This document shows, piece by piece, positions 1 to 11,587 of a DNA stretch of 49,834 bases (positions are counted from its first letter, which is position 1; each line of letters starts with the position of its first letter). Below the pieces are notes generated by a model, which saw only the letters and a list, made by a program, of their open reading frames with translations, searched no databases and was not told where the DNA came from. This stretch comes from Purshia tridentata (taxonomy: Eukaryota; Streptophyta; Magnoliopsida; Rosales; Rosaceae). Location of the stretch: contig QANT01004983.1 of NCBI GenBank assembly GCA_003254885.1, positions 1 through 49,834 on the forward strand, written 5' to 3'. A program made the translations under genes and the position numbers.

Positions 1-189
1 AATAATAATAATAATTGTCCTTTACTGTTTTGTTTGCTGAGAAAAAATATCAATTTGCTATTTAATTTGTATTTTCATAAGTATTAATTGTTGGAATGGC
101 AAATGACAAATAAAGCTTAACAAGGAAGCATGCATGCAAATATAAGAACTTGGAAATAAACCTTCGATTAGTAATATAATAATGCTTAC

Positions 190-1344
190 CTTTGCCGCTA
201 ATGGTATACCTGCACACTTTTTCGCCATCTCCCTTCCAATTGTTTCCAGGTCTAGAGTTATAATAGCACTATCATCTAGAAATGCTCTACCCTTCAATAT
301 GGACCAACATTCGTCTTCTGATAGAAGCTCCAAATCATATATAGAACATGCTTCGGTAATTGATGCAACATTGGCACTACGGGTTGTGACAATAATGCTG
401 CTTCCTTGAGAAGAATCAAGTTTCGATAAACAACTCATGAAATTGCTCCATTTTTGAGGATCTTCGTTCCAAACATCATCAAGTATAAGAATATATCTTT
501 TCCCTTTCAACTCTTCTTGCAGGTTTTTAAGCAATGCATCTTGATTTTTTATCCCAACCCTATTTGGGTTAAGAGATTCTAAGATCCCACTTAGAATTGT
601 ATTGACATCAAAGGGGTCAGATACACAAACCCATATTTTTTTATCAAAATACTTTAATAAAGCATCTTCATTGTAAACGGACTTGGCTAAAGTTGTTTTT
701 CCGAGACCTCCAATTCCAACAATAGCCACAACCAAAAGAGCCTTTTGATGGTTGGAATTGATCAAGGTTGCAATTATGTTTGACACAACCTCCTCCCTTC
801 CAATGATGTGTTCGTCTTTATCAAAGAATGAGTTGGTTTCTCTCTCCCTTCCCCCTCTAATTCCATGGTGAGGGGCTGCATCATCTTTAATTTTAGAATT
901 TAAAGCAAGTCCAATGAAAGCTGCCTCACTCTTAAGATCCACCAAAGATGCATTGATAGTCTTAATTTTATGTGCCATTTTCTGACGAAATAACGTGGGG
1001 TTGGAGGTTGACAGGAAGTTTCGTACCTTGTTCTTCATATGGCCTTTCAGTTCGACCCTATGCCGAAGATCTTCATAATTAATTTCATCCAAGACATTAT
1101 CAGCATCATCAGCTACATCATGAAGTCTCTGCAACCAGTCTTCCACTGCCTTTCCCCGACCTTGTGGTTGGTGAGGAACATCAGCTAAGAAGTCTTGAAG
1201 CACTGATAATGATTGGCGGAGCTTTGTTAGTTCCCTTTTGAATCCCCAGGCAAGACTGATTTCTTGAGCAGCAAGTGAAGCCAGCTTCTTCAGTATTCCC
1301 TCCACCGGAAAAGTAACCAGAGTTTCTAAAATCTTTCCTTCCAT
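190..1344 (-). CDS. CC-NB-ARC disease-resistance protein, first exon (partial at left edge)
   Basis: Intracellular immune receptor of the CC-NB-LRR (RGA-like) class. The visible exon encodes 385 residues. An Rx-type coiled-coil region spans about 1-140, with an EDVID-like acidic stretch near 66-88. The NB-ARC follows: P-loop GIGGLGKTT at 210-218, RNBS-A with FDKKIWVCVSD near 233-243, kinase-2 LILDDVW at 286-292, RNBS-B IIVTTR at 317-322 and GLPL-type GIPLA at 379-383. The exon ends in phase 0 at AAG|GTAAGC just after the GLPL motif. The rest of NB-ARC (MHD) and the LRRs must lie beyond base 1. The start is the first Met, and MEGKI fits the usual short CC N-terminus. All core nucleotide-binding motifs are present, so nothing visible marks it as a pseudogene. 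Some related genes have no intron here, so the donor is inferred from sequence only. Confidence 0.9.
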
Positions 1345-1444
1345 AATCGATCAACACAAATAGCAGAGACAGAGAGAGAGAAGAATAATGCAAAAGTAGT
1401 TAAGGAATGAAAGTAGAAGATTCAAGACGCACGCTTTAGTACTC

Positions 1445-3765
1445 TCTTTTTTGGCTGAGCTTTTCCCTTTTTTCTAAATTGCTTTAAATAAATGATGTTT
1501 TTCAAGTTAATATTATTTTATATGCTGCTTTATTGTGTTTGTCGTCAATAGAATATTGAATTTGGGGTTAATAAAATAAAATAAAAGGTGGTATGCCGTG
1601 CAAAACAAATTAGGTAGAGTAATTGATGTGCTTTTTGACTGAAATAAAATCAATCATGATATGTATGTCAATGTATTCGATTGTAACGGTGGTATTCCAT
1701 AAAAACCAATTAATATAACAATGTATCGAATTAATCACACATACAATTCTGACAATATATTTTTAGTTCTTTTAAGGCGATTAAAGCCTACCATGCATAT
1801 ACCATGCTAGTGAAAGACAAGGCTGGAATTTTTCTAAATTATAGTCCTCAATAAGGATACAGTATAATTAGTCCATTCATTTTCTCACTCGCTATGTAAC
1901 TGTTCAACAATATATTTGGCTAAGAATTTTCTTCTTAAAAAAAAAGAATCTTCATTAATCATAGTAAATTTCGTGACTAATACATGACTCACAACTAAAT
2001 TCATGCATGCATTGTGACTAAATTCAGGCATTATGAAATGGGTCATGTTTTGTAAATTCATGTTGTGTTGTATTGTGTCATGTCGTATGAGAAATGAAAA
2101 AATAAAAAACTCATAAGTCAAAGGGCTCAATCCAATATGTGAATTTTGGTATTCTTAATGAGTATAAAAGATAAATAAACTGTGTTTGCCCATTATTTTT
2201 ACTATTTGCAAAAGAGGACCCTGCAAAATCTTCCACTTATAACAAACACAATTTGCTGCTTTGTGGGGTTTTAATAGTAAGAAAAAATCAACGATTTGAT
2301 TAAAAAATTACTTTTTAATTGAAAAATTATTTATTTTTTATTTAATTAACAATAATTATATAAGTAAAAGATTTTCGATTGAATTGATTTTTTACATAAA
2401 TAATTTATAATAGATAATTTAAAATGTTAATAGTTCTGATCATGTGTCGGCATGGTTGAAATTACAATTTAAAGAAATGGGATAACCTTAAGTACCTCCA
2501 AAGGTTACCCAAATATTATTCTAATATATATTCTTTTTAACAATTAGCTCTACTGTGATGTTGCTTAATGGCTTGGTTAATGAGTGTCATCCGCTCGCGA
2601 CGCTGCCTTTGGGTTGTCAAGAGCTGTTGGGTTTGAATTGGCGTTGTCGTGAATAAAGACGCAATATAATAATTCCATTCATTTTCAACCCAAACACAAT
2701 ACTTTTAATTAACCAGTGAAAATATGCCAACATAAATATATACATGTAAAAATAATAACCAACACATGCAACAGTCTGTTTTACTCATATTCATATATTA
2801 GATGTTAGTTAACTGGTTTCAATCTGTCATATCTATTTCACATATCAATACTGTATCCCTTGCTTTAAAAAATTAAATAAATTATATTTTTCTACTAAAA
2901 AATAAATAATTAACAAGTTGAAATGAGATTTGTAGATTGACACAAACACGACCCGTTTGCTTAATAAATTCACAAATTTCAACATGACATAAGTCTCAAC
3001 CTAAATATTAAATATTTTGCACGAAATAATAACCTGTATAATTTTGCTAGAAAGTCACAATTGTGACTAAAGAGTTGTAACAAAAAGATATATGTTTTTA
3101 TTTAGTGAATTTCTACCTCATAATGTCGGTCAAATAATGAACGTGGTTTGTGCTTTATTTTCCCTTTTCAATTTTGTCCTCTTTCTTTTTTGGAGAAAAA
3201 AAAAAGGACAACATCTTGACTCGATTAGGAGTCTTATTGGCTCCACCACTTATTTATTTTTTACTATTTGGAAAAGAGAACCCTGCAAAATCATTCACAT
3301 ACAGACAAAAAAACACAACTTTCTATATTGGTGGGTTCATTATTTATATTTACTTTTGAGAAAAACCGAATCCTACCAAATCTTCCACATGCATTTGGGT
3401 CCCCTCCCCAGTACAAATGCATTAAATATTGGCATGTGAGCTTTGGTGTCGGTGACAATAAAAGAGTTATAATAAAAAGAAACATTTCAATGTAAAAGAA
3501 ATTTTAATTTCAACAAAAATTAAATTGAAATAATGAAAATTATTATTAAAATACATAAATTTTGAATAAAATTTTATCATTTGTTTATTAGAAAATTACA
3601 AATAAATCAATAAAACATTTCTAAATTACAAATAGGTCAATGCATAATTTCATATCCCATAATAGTCAATGATATATTTTAAGAAATTAGATTTTAGTCA
3701 ATGGCCCACCCAATACCTAATTTCTTTTAAAATATTAATTTTGTTAATATACTTTTTTAGAAAAT
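1445..3765. other. AT-rich intergenic sequence, no gene recognised
   Basis: Upstream of the resistance gene. Short open frames show no coding character or familiar motif. The stretch 2280-2420 is rich in imperfect AT palindromes. Two GC-richer motifs containing accctgcaaaatc(a/t)t(c/t)cac occur near 2219 and 3289, suggesting two diverged copies of one repeat. I see no intact mobile element. Confidence 0.5.
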
Positions 3766-3769
3766 TTCT

Positions 3770-3862
3770 TGAATATAAATAAACAAAATATGATCACATA
3801 ATTTAACACAAAATNTGAATATGAATAAACAAAATATGATCACATAATTTAACACAAAATTA
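3770..3862. repeat. 46-bp tandem duplication
   Basis: Two near-identical copies containing aacaaaatatgatcacat lie at an offset of 46 bases (about 3770-3815 and 3816-3862). A single unresolved N at 3815 sits at the junction, so copy number could be an assembly choice. Confidence 0.8.
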
Positions 3863-4729
3863 TAAATAAACTTAGTAAGTGTGTGACATTGCTTTATCTA
3901 TTGGCTAAGATTAAGCATTTTTAATCTAAAGGCTAAATTATCAATATAAGACAAAAATATCATGTTTCTTCATTTTTAATTAAAAAAATTTCAAGACTAA
4001 ATAGATGATAATGATTATTTTTAAAAGGTGCTTGAATTGATTATGTTATGTTGTCATTAACATTTTTATCAAGCTGTTTTTGTTATACGAATTATACATT
4101 TTACATAAAATACAGGTTATATTCTAGTACTTCTATGTCCATTTAAAAGGGATAAAAGGAAAAAAAAAAACTGAAATATGCATCTTAAATAGGAGTATAA
4201 AGAGAAACAAGATGTAAAGAAAAGAAAGGTGGAAATGAAAAAAAAGAAAAAAAAGAAGAAGCTTATACGTTATTAATACTAGCTGATCAGTCGTAGAATT
4301 TGTCTAAAATAATATTTGTTGTCATCCTACAAATGTTAGGTGATTTATTATGTTAATTTTGCCATGTGTCAACTTGTGGTTATTGTTGAACTCTTTGTAA
4401 TTTTTATAATTATGAGACATTGATGATCTTACTAATATGTAAGCAAAATGGCAAGAAACGTAAATACACTTATGTTTTAAGTCTAGTTGTTACTATTTAT
4501 TTTTATTTTATTACATTTTAGTCAGTGCCCATTATTTAAATAATGCATTGACCATTATGGAATTAGAAATTATTTTATTGATTTTTATGTAATTAACCCT
4601 ATAGAATAGCCATATTAGAAATACATCCACCATCACATACATTATACATATACCATAGTTAAAAAATGAGGATAATAGTTGTCATTTTATTAAAAAAGTG
4701 AATATAGATTGGGTAAAAATAATTTTGGC

Positions 4730-4890
4730 CACAATTGTCACTCACTGCAATTTTGAAAAGCAGGTTTCAAACTGTAGTGAATATCTGTAGTAAGTGACCT
4801 CAAATAGTCACTTACTACAGTTTTTGAATTTTTACCAAACACCAAAACTGTTGTGAGTGACCTAGAATTGTCACTCACAACAGTTTTTAG
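4730..4890. mobile_element. CACTA-like subterminal hairpin repeats
   Basis: Two perfect hairpins stand in a row. The first has arms at 4785-4798 and 4807-4820 (CTGTAGTAAGTGAC with its reverse complement) and an 8-base loop. The second has arms at 4844-4861 and 4870-4887 (AAAACTGTTGTGAGTGAC with its reverse complement) and also an 8-base loop. The two stems are variants of one motif, and an imperfect third copy lies at 4735-4780. Tandem inverted copies of a short motif are typical of the subterminal regions of plant CACTA (En/Spm) transposons. No transposase is seen, so this is a relic or a non-autonomous end. Confidence 0.5.
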
Positions 4891-4973
4891 ATCTCTCACT
4901 AAAATCCCAAACAAAGCCTAACAGACTTTTCAAATAGTTTTGGATGCTCTATTTGTTGTGAAAAATAAGAAAA

Positions 4974-5233
4974 ATTATTTACTCCAACAAACTTTTCAAT
5001 TGAATTCTTCAAAATAGAGACCTAAGATCAACTATTCAAATTTGAAGAGTGAATTAGGCTCTTCAAATCAAATTTATTATTAAAATATTCAAATAATAAT
5101 AATAAAAATCAAATTTTTAAAAAAATTTGAAGAGTTTATAAAAGTGAATAATTTGAACTCTTCAAATTGTCACATAGGTCAATAAAGTGAAATTTGAAGA
5201 ATAATTTTAAGAGTCTCTTGGAGATGATATAAT
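4974..5233. mobile_element. MITE, about 260 bp, with terminal inverted repeats
   Basis: The left end (attatttactccaacaaac and on to about 5030) matches the reverse complement of the right end (about 5160-5233, reading attatatcatctccaagaga inward) with mismatches. Both ends continue inward through ATTCTTCAAA and GACCTA. Internal copies of AATTTGAAGAG in both orientations would fold into a long hairpin. The CATCTCCAA-type terminus is common among plant MITEs. The class (hAT or other) and the target-site duplication are not certain. Confidence 0.6.
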
Positions 5234-5239
5234 ATTGTA

Positions 5240-6060
5240 CGTACAAACATCTCTTTCCTTCTTATTTTTAGTTGATCAACTCCTTAACTCATCTCCTCAA
5301 AGGATCAGGATCATCTCAACTGTCTTTAATGACATCTAATAGTTCACACTTATTTATGACTATTATAACCAAATAAAAAAATAAAAAATGAGAAACCTGT
5401 GTAATCCAAGTTCCAACCATCTAAAAGATATTAACTCCTTTACCCGACAAAAAAATAAACTTGACCATTTAAATTATCAATTTTAATCCATTCTTTCACA
5501 AAAAAAAAAAAAAAAAGAGAATTGGAGTTGGATTGGCTATTACTATTCTTTAATGTGGTTAGCTTGGCGGATTGAGATCCAGAGGTTGGAGCAAGTTGGA
5601 GAGGACACTCCTATTCCCATGACTATCTTTATTGTTAATTCCAAGATCAAGATGGCTACTTACTACGCGTAGATCAAGATGGTTCAATGACTACATATAT
5701 AAATTGGAGTCGTCTAGATAAGTATTACAGAGCATTAACAGGCACTTGAAAATAACATAAGAAAAAGTAAAGCAGTGAATTGTCCTTTAATATCTATTCA
5801 AGGTTTAACTCTTCTGGAAATTTTTTCCATTTATTTTTAGTGTTTTTTGGTATAGTTTGTGGTGAAAAATCATCTATTCATTGTCTTTTAGTATTTTTTT
5901 ATTTTTTGCTTTAACTACGGTAGAGTGTATTGGTTATTCTTGACTATGCATATTTGACAAAGTTTATCTTTTACTTTCTTAGAGGGATTTTTTTTTTTTT
6001 TTTTTTTTTNATCTTAAGTATGACACCTAATAAGACATATTGGGTTGACTTATTCTCCCC
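5240..6060. other. Intergenic, no gene recognised
   Basis: AT-rich sequence with poly-A and poly-T runs, including a T-run interrupted by an N at 6010. No convincing coding region, structural RNA or repeat pair was seen. Confidence 0.5.
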
Positions 6061-6061
6061 T

Positions 6062-7125
6062 AATAATCACATATTAGGGGGTTGTCACGTACTATATTAT
6101 ACATATTTTTCTATTAATTGATAATATTGATTGATTGTTAATGACTCAATAGTTGTTTCTTTTTAAGTTGTTTATAGGGTGTATGCATCTCGAATTCAGG
6201 ACCTTCCAGCCTAGCAAGCTTGTTTATTTTATAATGCCATAAGATGTGACAAATTTTATAATAATTTAATAATGTGATATTTTAATTCAACATTGTCACG
6301 TACCGTATATATATATATTATACATATCTTTCAATTGGATATTGATTGAATTTCAATGGTTGTTTTTAATCAATTTTTTGTTTTAAAGTTGTTTTTAGGG
6401 CTTGTATGCATCCGAACTCCGGACCTTCCAGCCTTGTTTATTTTCTAATGCCATAAGGTGAGACAAATTTTGCTAATAATTTAAGAATTAATTATAATTA
6501 TATATTTAATTTAACAATACGTACACCACTTTTCAACTAGTACCTCAAGTTTAAAAACTTTTATTCGGATACATCAACTTCAATATCTCATCAACTTAGA
6601 ACTTATGTTATTTTAATTTGACCAACTCTTTAATTTGTCTCATTAAAAACATCTAATAATGCAAAGTCATCCTACAATCAATTATTGAATTGATATATAT
6701 AAATGCATCATTAAATTATAGTGCTTAATGACATTTACTCATATTATGACATATATTGGTTACACTACATAATAGTGTATCAATTACACTGAAAAATCTC
6801 ATTAATATGGGGATTGAAATTTTAATTTGTTTAATTTATTTCTTCTTTGAGGAATGGAGGAGGGAGAGAAAAGAAATGCCTTCAAGACCCGAATCCTATA
6901 CCTTGAACACAAAGCTTGAATCTCATAATTGGGACTCAGATCCCAAATTCGATGCAAGATCATTGATTCATCATGCATGTGCCTCTGAACTTTGGTCTAT
7001 GCATCCCGAATTCCGGATCTTCCAGCCTTGTTTATTAAGTTATAATAATTTAATAATTTGATATTTCAATTCAGCAATATTGCCACCTATTGTATAACAT
7101 ATTATACATATATATATATATATAT
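6062..7125. repeat. Three diverged copies of an AT-rich repeat
   Basis: The landmark TATGCATC-CGAA-TC-GGA-CTTCCAGCC recurs near 6183, 6406 and 6998. In each case it is followed by TTGTTTATT and an AT-rich tail leading to a TATACATAT block. The first two copies form a direct tandem of about 223 bp that also shares the upstream GTCACGTAC segment (about 6065 and 6295). The third is separated by about 590 bp. No coding potential was seen, so this is probably an old dispersed or tandem repeat. Confidence 0.65.
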
Positions 7126-7415
7126 ATTTTTTTTTTCTATTAAATATTGATTTAACTTTCAAACAAATTTATGTGCTTCTAATAGAAAGACTTTTAGTAA
7201 AAATGCTACTGGATAAAAGCGTTATAGAAGTACTTTCAAACATGCCGGCCCTTAGTGATTATGGTTATTTTTAATGGGTACTTTGTCAATTATTATTTCT
7301 ACAAGTTCAACTGAAAATTCAATAATATTTTAAAAGCTCTTTTTGCGCAAAGACACAAAATTAAATATATATTCCCTATATCACTATAGAGAGCTACCAA
7401 ATGGAATCTTAAGCC

Positions 7416-7422
7416 TATAAAT
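7416..7422 (+). promoter_or_regulatory. TATA box of the 2-ODD gene
   Basis: TATAAAT lies 78-84 bases before the ATG at 7500. The position fits a core promoter with a 5' leader of roughly 50 bases. Assigned by motif and distance only. Confidence 0.6.
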
Positions 7423-7499
7423 GACTTTTCAGTGAACACATTAACCATACATGCATCGATCCAACGTATGTAATATTCGATCACAAACAGAAGAAAAAG

Positions 7500-9243
7500 A
7501 TGAGCATGGCGAGTACTATCCAAACAACAGTGGCCAAAATTCCAGCAGTGGATTTCTCGAAATTAGAGGACACCTTGAAGCCGGGGACAAATTCTTGGGT
7601 CTCAGTACGCAAACAAGTTTGCCATGCACTCGAAGAGTTTGGGTGTTTCATAGCAATACAGCCCAACAAAGCTTCTTTGGAGATTCAGAAGAATCACAAC
7701 ACCATGTTTGGTATATTGAACGAGTTGTTTGATTTCCCCACTGAAATCAAACAGCGAAATACTGGCGTAAAGTCTTTCCGGGGTGGCTATTTATCTTCCA
7801 AATCTGCTCATGAAGGTTTGGGGATCATCAACGGTACAGACCCAGAAGAAGTCCAGAAATTCACACGTCTTTTTTGGCCTGATGGAAACACTCAATTTAG
7901 GTATGTACTTACAGTTTTATTAGTCTGCCTTTCACGAATAAATAGTTGTCATAATAATCAAACTAAGCTAGCTTAATTTGTTCTTTAATGTTGGGCATGC
8001 ATGCAGTGAGAGTGTTGGTTTGTATGCAAAAGTGATGACAGAACTTGATGAAGTTGTGACAAGAATGGTGTTTGAAAACTACGGTGTAGAGAAGTACCAT
8101 GATGATTACATTGAATCCATATTTTACAGCTTCCGAATTAACAAGTACGGAAATCCCGAGAAAGTTGGAACCGATTTGGGTCTACCCGTTCATACGGACA
8201 AGACTTTCAGCAGCATACTCTATCAAAATCATGTTAATGCGCTGGAGATATATACAAAGGCAGATGAGTGGATACGTTGTGATCCTCTGCCTTCATCCTT
8301 CCTATTCCTAGCTGGTGATGCATTTCAGGTATGTCACCAAAAATATCAATGTATGTAATCTGGAGCTAAACTTTCACATAAGACTAGTTACTAGGTTATA
8401 TCACACAGATGCCCTTCCACTATTAGATCATTTTCGTAAAAAATTAGCCAAAATTGGAATGTCTATCTAACTAACAAATTGACAAATCAAATCTTTTTCA
8501 TAAAATCATAATCAAAATTAGACAAGCAAATTATTTCTAATTTGATTAATTTTTTACAAAGATGATTTATGAATAAAGATCTAAAAATTAGACAATTTAA
8601 ATTGTTAAAAAATTATATAAAATAAGCCCCATCACACAAATAAGCTTAATTAAATATAAAATTTCACACATAATATATATATATAGATATTTCTCCATTA
8701 TATATATATTATTACAACATGCAATATGATGTCTACATGAAAATTGACAAATCAAATCTTTTTCATAAAATCATAATCAAGTTAGACAAGCAAATTATTT
8801 CTAATTTGATTAATTTTTTACAAAGATGATCTATAAATAAAGATCTAAAAATTAGACAATTTAAATTGTTAAAAAATTATATAAAATAAGCCCCATTACA
8901 CAAATAAGCTTAATTAAATATAAAATTTCACACATAATATATATATAATATATAGATATTTCTCCATTATTACAACATGCAATATGATGTCTACATGCTT
9001 TCCTCGGTGTAGATTTGGAGCAATGACAGGATACGATCTTGTATACATAAAGTTAGTTTGCGAGAAAAAGAGGTAAGATATACGTTCGGGGTCTTTTCAA
9101 TCAAGCGAGGGGTGACACATATACCGAATGAACTAGTGGACAAGGACTACCCCTTAAGATATAAGCCACTTAATCAATTAGAATATATTAAGTCCAATCC
9201 AGGGTCAACAAATGCCCCTTTCAAGGCATGTTGTGGCATTTGA
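7500..9243 (+). CDS. AOP-like 2-oxoglutarate-dependent dioxygenase
   Basis: Fe(II)/2-oxoglutarate oxygenase of plant specialised metabolism, expected in the cytosol; the substrate cannot be read from sequence. Three exons (7500-7900, 8007-8328, 9013-9243) have GT-AG borders and join in frame to 317 aa, the usual family length. The N-terminal DIOX_N region begins at IPAVDFSKL. The iron triad is H196, D198 (in VHTDKTF) and H253 (in CIHKV). The 2OG-binding arginine is R263 in RYTFGVF, where Thr replaces the usual Ser of the R-x-S motif. The layout is closest to AOP1/AOP2-type enzymes. The second intron (684 bp) contains a tandem duplication. A TATA box lies 80 bp upstream. All catalytic residues are present, so it is probably functional. 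The AOP assignment is from memory of the family; GA-oxidase-like members are a less likely alternative. Confidence 0.85.
8476..8997 (+). repeat. 265-bp tandem duplication inside 2-ODD intron 2
   Basis: Two copies (8476-8740 and 8741-8997), each starting AAATTGACAAATCAAATC and ending ATGATGTCTACATG, differ by few substitutions and by AT-microsatellite length. The close identity points to recent duplication. The unit has no coding content. Confidence 0.9.
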
Positions 9244-10365
9244 TAATTTTCTTTGATCCAAGATTCCAAGCTAATCATCTCTGTCTTTTTTCCCCTTTCG
9301 TAATGTATTTTGTTATTTTATCTTTTAAATAAACATGATGTGTATGTTTTTATTCAGTATATATAATACGTGAAAAATGTTCTAAACGCTTAGGACAACG
9401 AAATCTGATCTCAAGGATCTCTTAGTGATTTGTGACGTAAATTAAATTAATATCCGAGACATGATATGAAAGAAAGATGCACACACGAGGAAGTGTCTTC
9501 TTTCCTCTTCAATATGCACATAATTTCCTAATGAGGGACGTTACAGTTTCCACCTTTGTAGGTGGCTCACTCTCTCAAAACTGGTAGTCTTAGCCTTAAG
9601 AGCATGATCTTTGAGCAATCAAATCGAATACAAACCTCTTTGTTACAGACTTGTGCTGTTATTTGATCTCAAACTCATCACCTGGTGGTGAAGCCATGGC
9701 CAAGGCCGAGATATCTCTTGGACATGGTGGGACAATTCGAGACTACTCCATCGCCACCTTATGATATGAAGGAAGGGGACTCCTTGTAAAAATGTCCAAC
9801 ACAATTCTGAACGATCCCTTTCTCTTCCATCATCAAGTGCATGATCCTAGGATCCTATATGCAGGCTTGACACAACAAATTGGCATAAAAATTATGAAGA
9901 TGAAATGCTAAATGGCCAGCAAAAGTAGCCACAAGAACACATCCTCTGCCACAAACCCTTCCTCCAAACTTTATTTTGTGATGGTATTCTGGTTTTGTAG
10001 TATCTCATTCCCTGAAAATGAATTTGACTGGGACAATCCAAGTACAAATGGAACATTTGATTACAAAAGTTACCCTCAAAGTATTTGCTTACCAGGTGGT
10101 GTGATATTTAAATGAAAGTAAGGTTTCACAAGCCACAAAGTCAAGTGACATACCTGTAAAATTAGAGGCAGTGACCTTGCATCAACAGCCAAATCCTAAT
10201 CTATTTGATTATCACAGCCAAATCCTAATCTGAGTAAAAGAAAAATGCTAATCCTAATCCATTCCAAATATTATCTGGAAAATTACCCTTACCCCTATCC
10301 CTCATAATCCCACTTAAAATTTTCTATCACAACTCTAATTATTACTACAATGGAGTTGCTTGCAG
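9244..10365. other. Intergenic, no gene recognised
   Basis: Begins with the 3' UTR of the dioxygenase gene. The stretch 9400-9900 is less AT-rich, but its frames are broken and I recognise no family. It may be an old retroelement piece. The short frame at 9912-10115 has no recognisable motif. Confidence 0.4.
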
Positions 10366-10632
10366 AGGGCAGACTTATACTGATTACTGAACCTCTAATA
10401 CAGTTGCTATCTCTTCCACTAAGAGACAACTTACAAGTATAAGCATTGACTGCAAGTATAAGGTGTTGATCTCCAAATCCAAATCAATAAAAAAAAAATG
10501 AAGGGCAGACTTATACTGATTACTGAACCTCTAATAAAGTTGCTATCTCTTCCACTAAGTGACAACTTACAAGTTTGAGCATTGACTGCAAGTATAAGGT
10601 GTTGATCTCCAAATCCAAATCAATAAAAAGAA
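10366..10632. repeat. 136-bp tandem duplication
   Basis: Copies at 10366-10501 and 10502-10632 both start AGGGCAGACTTATACTGATT and end in CCAAATCCAAATCAATAAA. A third partial copy (CTAATACAGTTGCTATCTCTTC) follows near 10653. The copies differ at a handful of positions. Confidence 0.9.
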
Positions 10633-11148
10633 AAATGCAGATCCAAATCCATCCTAATACAGTTGCTATCTCTTCAACCCAAGATTTCAAGTGACTGCAA
10701 AATGGTAATTCTGCAATACATGTGTCCAACAAGAAGCTATTTTCACATAAATAAATAAAAAAACATGCAGCTTAGAAACCCTTAAGCTAAAGGCCTAATG
10801 TTACCTACAAGAGCAACAAAACCTAGGGTGTGACTCTGAATTCTTAGGAAAAATTTATGCTAGCATATATATTCAAGGCAATTCATTAATATATATATTT
10901 TTTCGGAAAGCAAAATTTTCATCCAAATGAGCCCATAAAATTCCATTCTTCTAACCCTAATAAAATCACAAAATATAAATACTATGTATCTTACTAAATT
11001 GCCCATCCTTTAAGCCAAAAATATCAATTCCACAAAAATTGCACCAACCCCATATCCAAAACAAGCTCACAACAGAACTTGTCATAACTGAAAATTACAA
11101 TAAATGAAGCTCACAAACAAAGGTGAGACCTTGCCGTTTTACACTAGC

Positions 11149-11424
11149 TCAGAAGACCACACGAAACTGGGGCGCGTCGGAGCCACTCGCGGGGAGGATC
11201 TCCCAGCGGCAGGGCTCGAGGTCTTCGGACACGGGACAGTACCCAGCGAGAGTGACCTTATCGGCGGAAGCAGCGACTGACCCGAATTCGAAGACCGTGA
11301 TGTTGGCGGGTCGGGGAACCTCGACGGCGCCGTTCATGCCCGGGACCTCCGCGGGTTTCGGATCCGGGTTGGGCTTGGTTTCGGGTTCGGGCTCTTTGCC
11401 TTTCCACCACGAGAGCAGACCCAT
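11149..11424 (-). CDS. Small conserved-looking plant protein, 91 aa, function unknown
   Basis: An intact, GC-rich frame in an AT-rich setting. The frame stays open upstream to 11562, but I take the start as the Met at 11424 (MGLLSWWKGK), because the extra 46 residues are low-complexity and overlap the likely promoter. The protein has a Trp/Lys N-terminus and a Pro/Glu-rich linker (about residues 11-28). A compact C-terminal region (about 30-91) reads like a globular domain, with motifs ITVFEFGSVAAS, VTLAGYCPVS and EPCRWEILPA and the ending FRVVF. There is no signal peptide or membrane segment. It looks like a plant-specific small protein family, but I cannot name it. It is divergent from the mutase gene, with 715 bp between start codons. 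Confidence 0.7.
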   Translation of the reverse strand: MGLLSWWKGKEPEPETKPNPDPKPAEVPGMNGAVEVPRPANITVFEFGSVAASADKVTLAGYCPVSEDLEPCRWEILPASGSDAPQFRVVF

Positions 11425-11554
11425 GATTGGCTTCACTTGGTTTGGTTGGGATGGTAATGGATGACGGTGGATTGGCGTAGCCGCAGAGGATTTGGTTTTA
11501 GAACAAGGGATTAATATATGGGCTTGCGTTTCGAGGAAATTGCGGGAGTGCCAT

Positions 11555-11587
11555 TGGGCCAAACTAATGGACCATGGGAATGGCCCA
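11555..11587. promoter_or_regulatory. Site II-type (TGGGCC/GGCCCA) elements in a shared promoter
   Basis: TGGGCC at 11555-11560 and TGGCCCA at 11581-11587 lie between the divergent 91-aa gene and the mutase gene, with related GGGCAATGGG repeats just after. Site II motifs bind TCP factors and are common upstream of plant housekeeping genes. Which gene they serve is not shown. Confidence 0.5.

Noticed and set aside
182-409. Plus-strand 75-aa frame
   Set aside because: Lies opposite the NB-ARC exon and has no family features.
6000-6010. Poly-T tract ending in N as a possible poly-A tail of a retroelement
   Set aside because: No coding relic or target duplication beside it; more likely a homopolymer assembly gap.
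9912-10115. 67-aa plus frame starting MASKSSHKNTSS
   Set aside because: No motif, no splice signals of note, and it lies in a repeat-rich spacer.
11425-11562. 46-residue N-terminal extension of the 91-aa protein
   Set aside because: Low complexity and overlapping promoter motifs; MGLLSWW is the more credible start.
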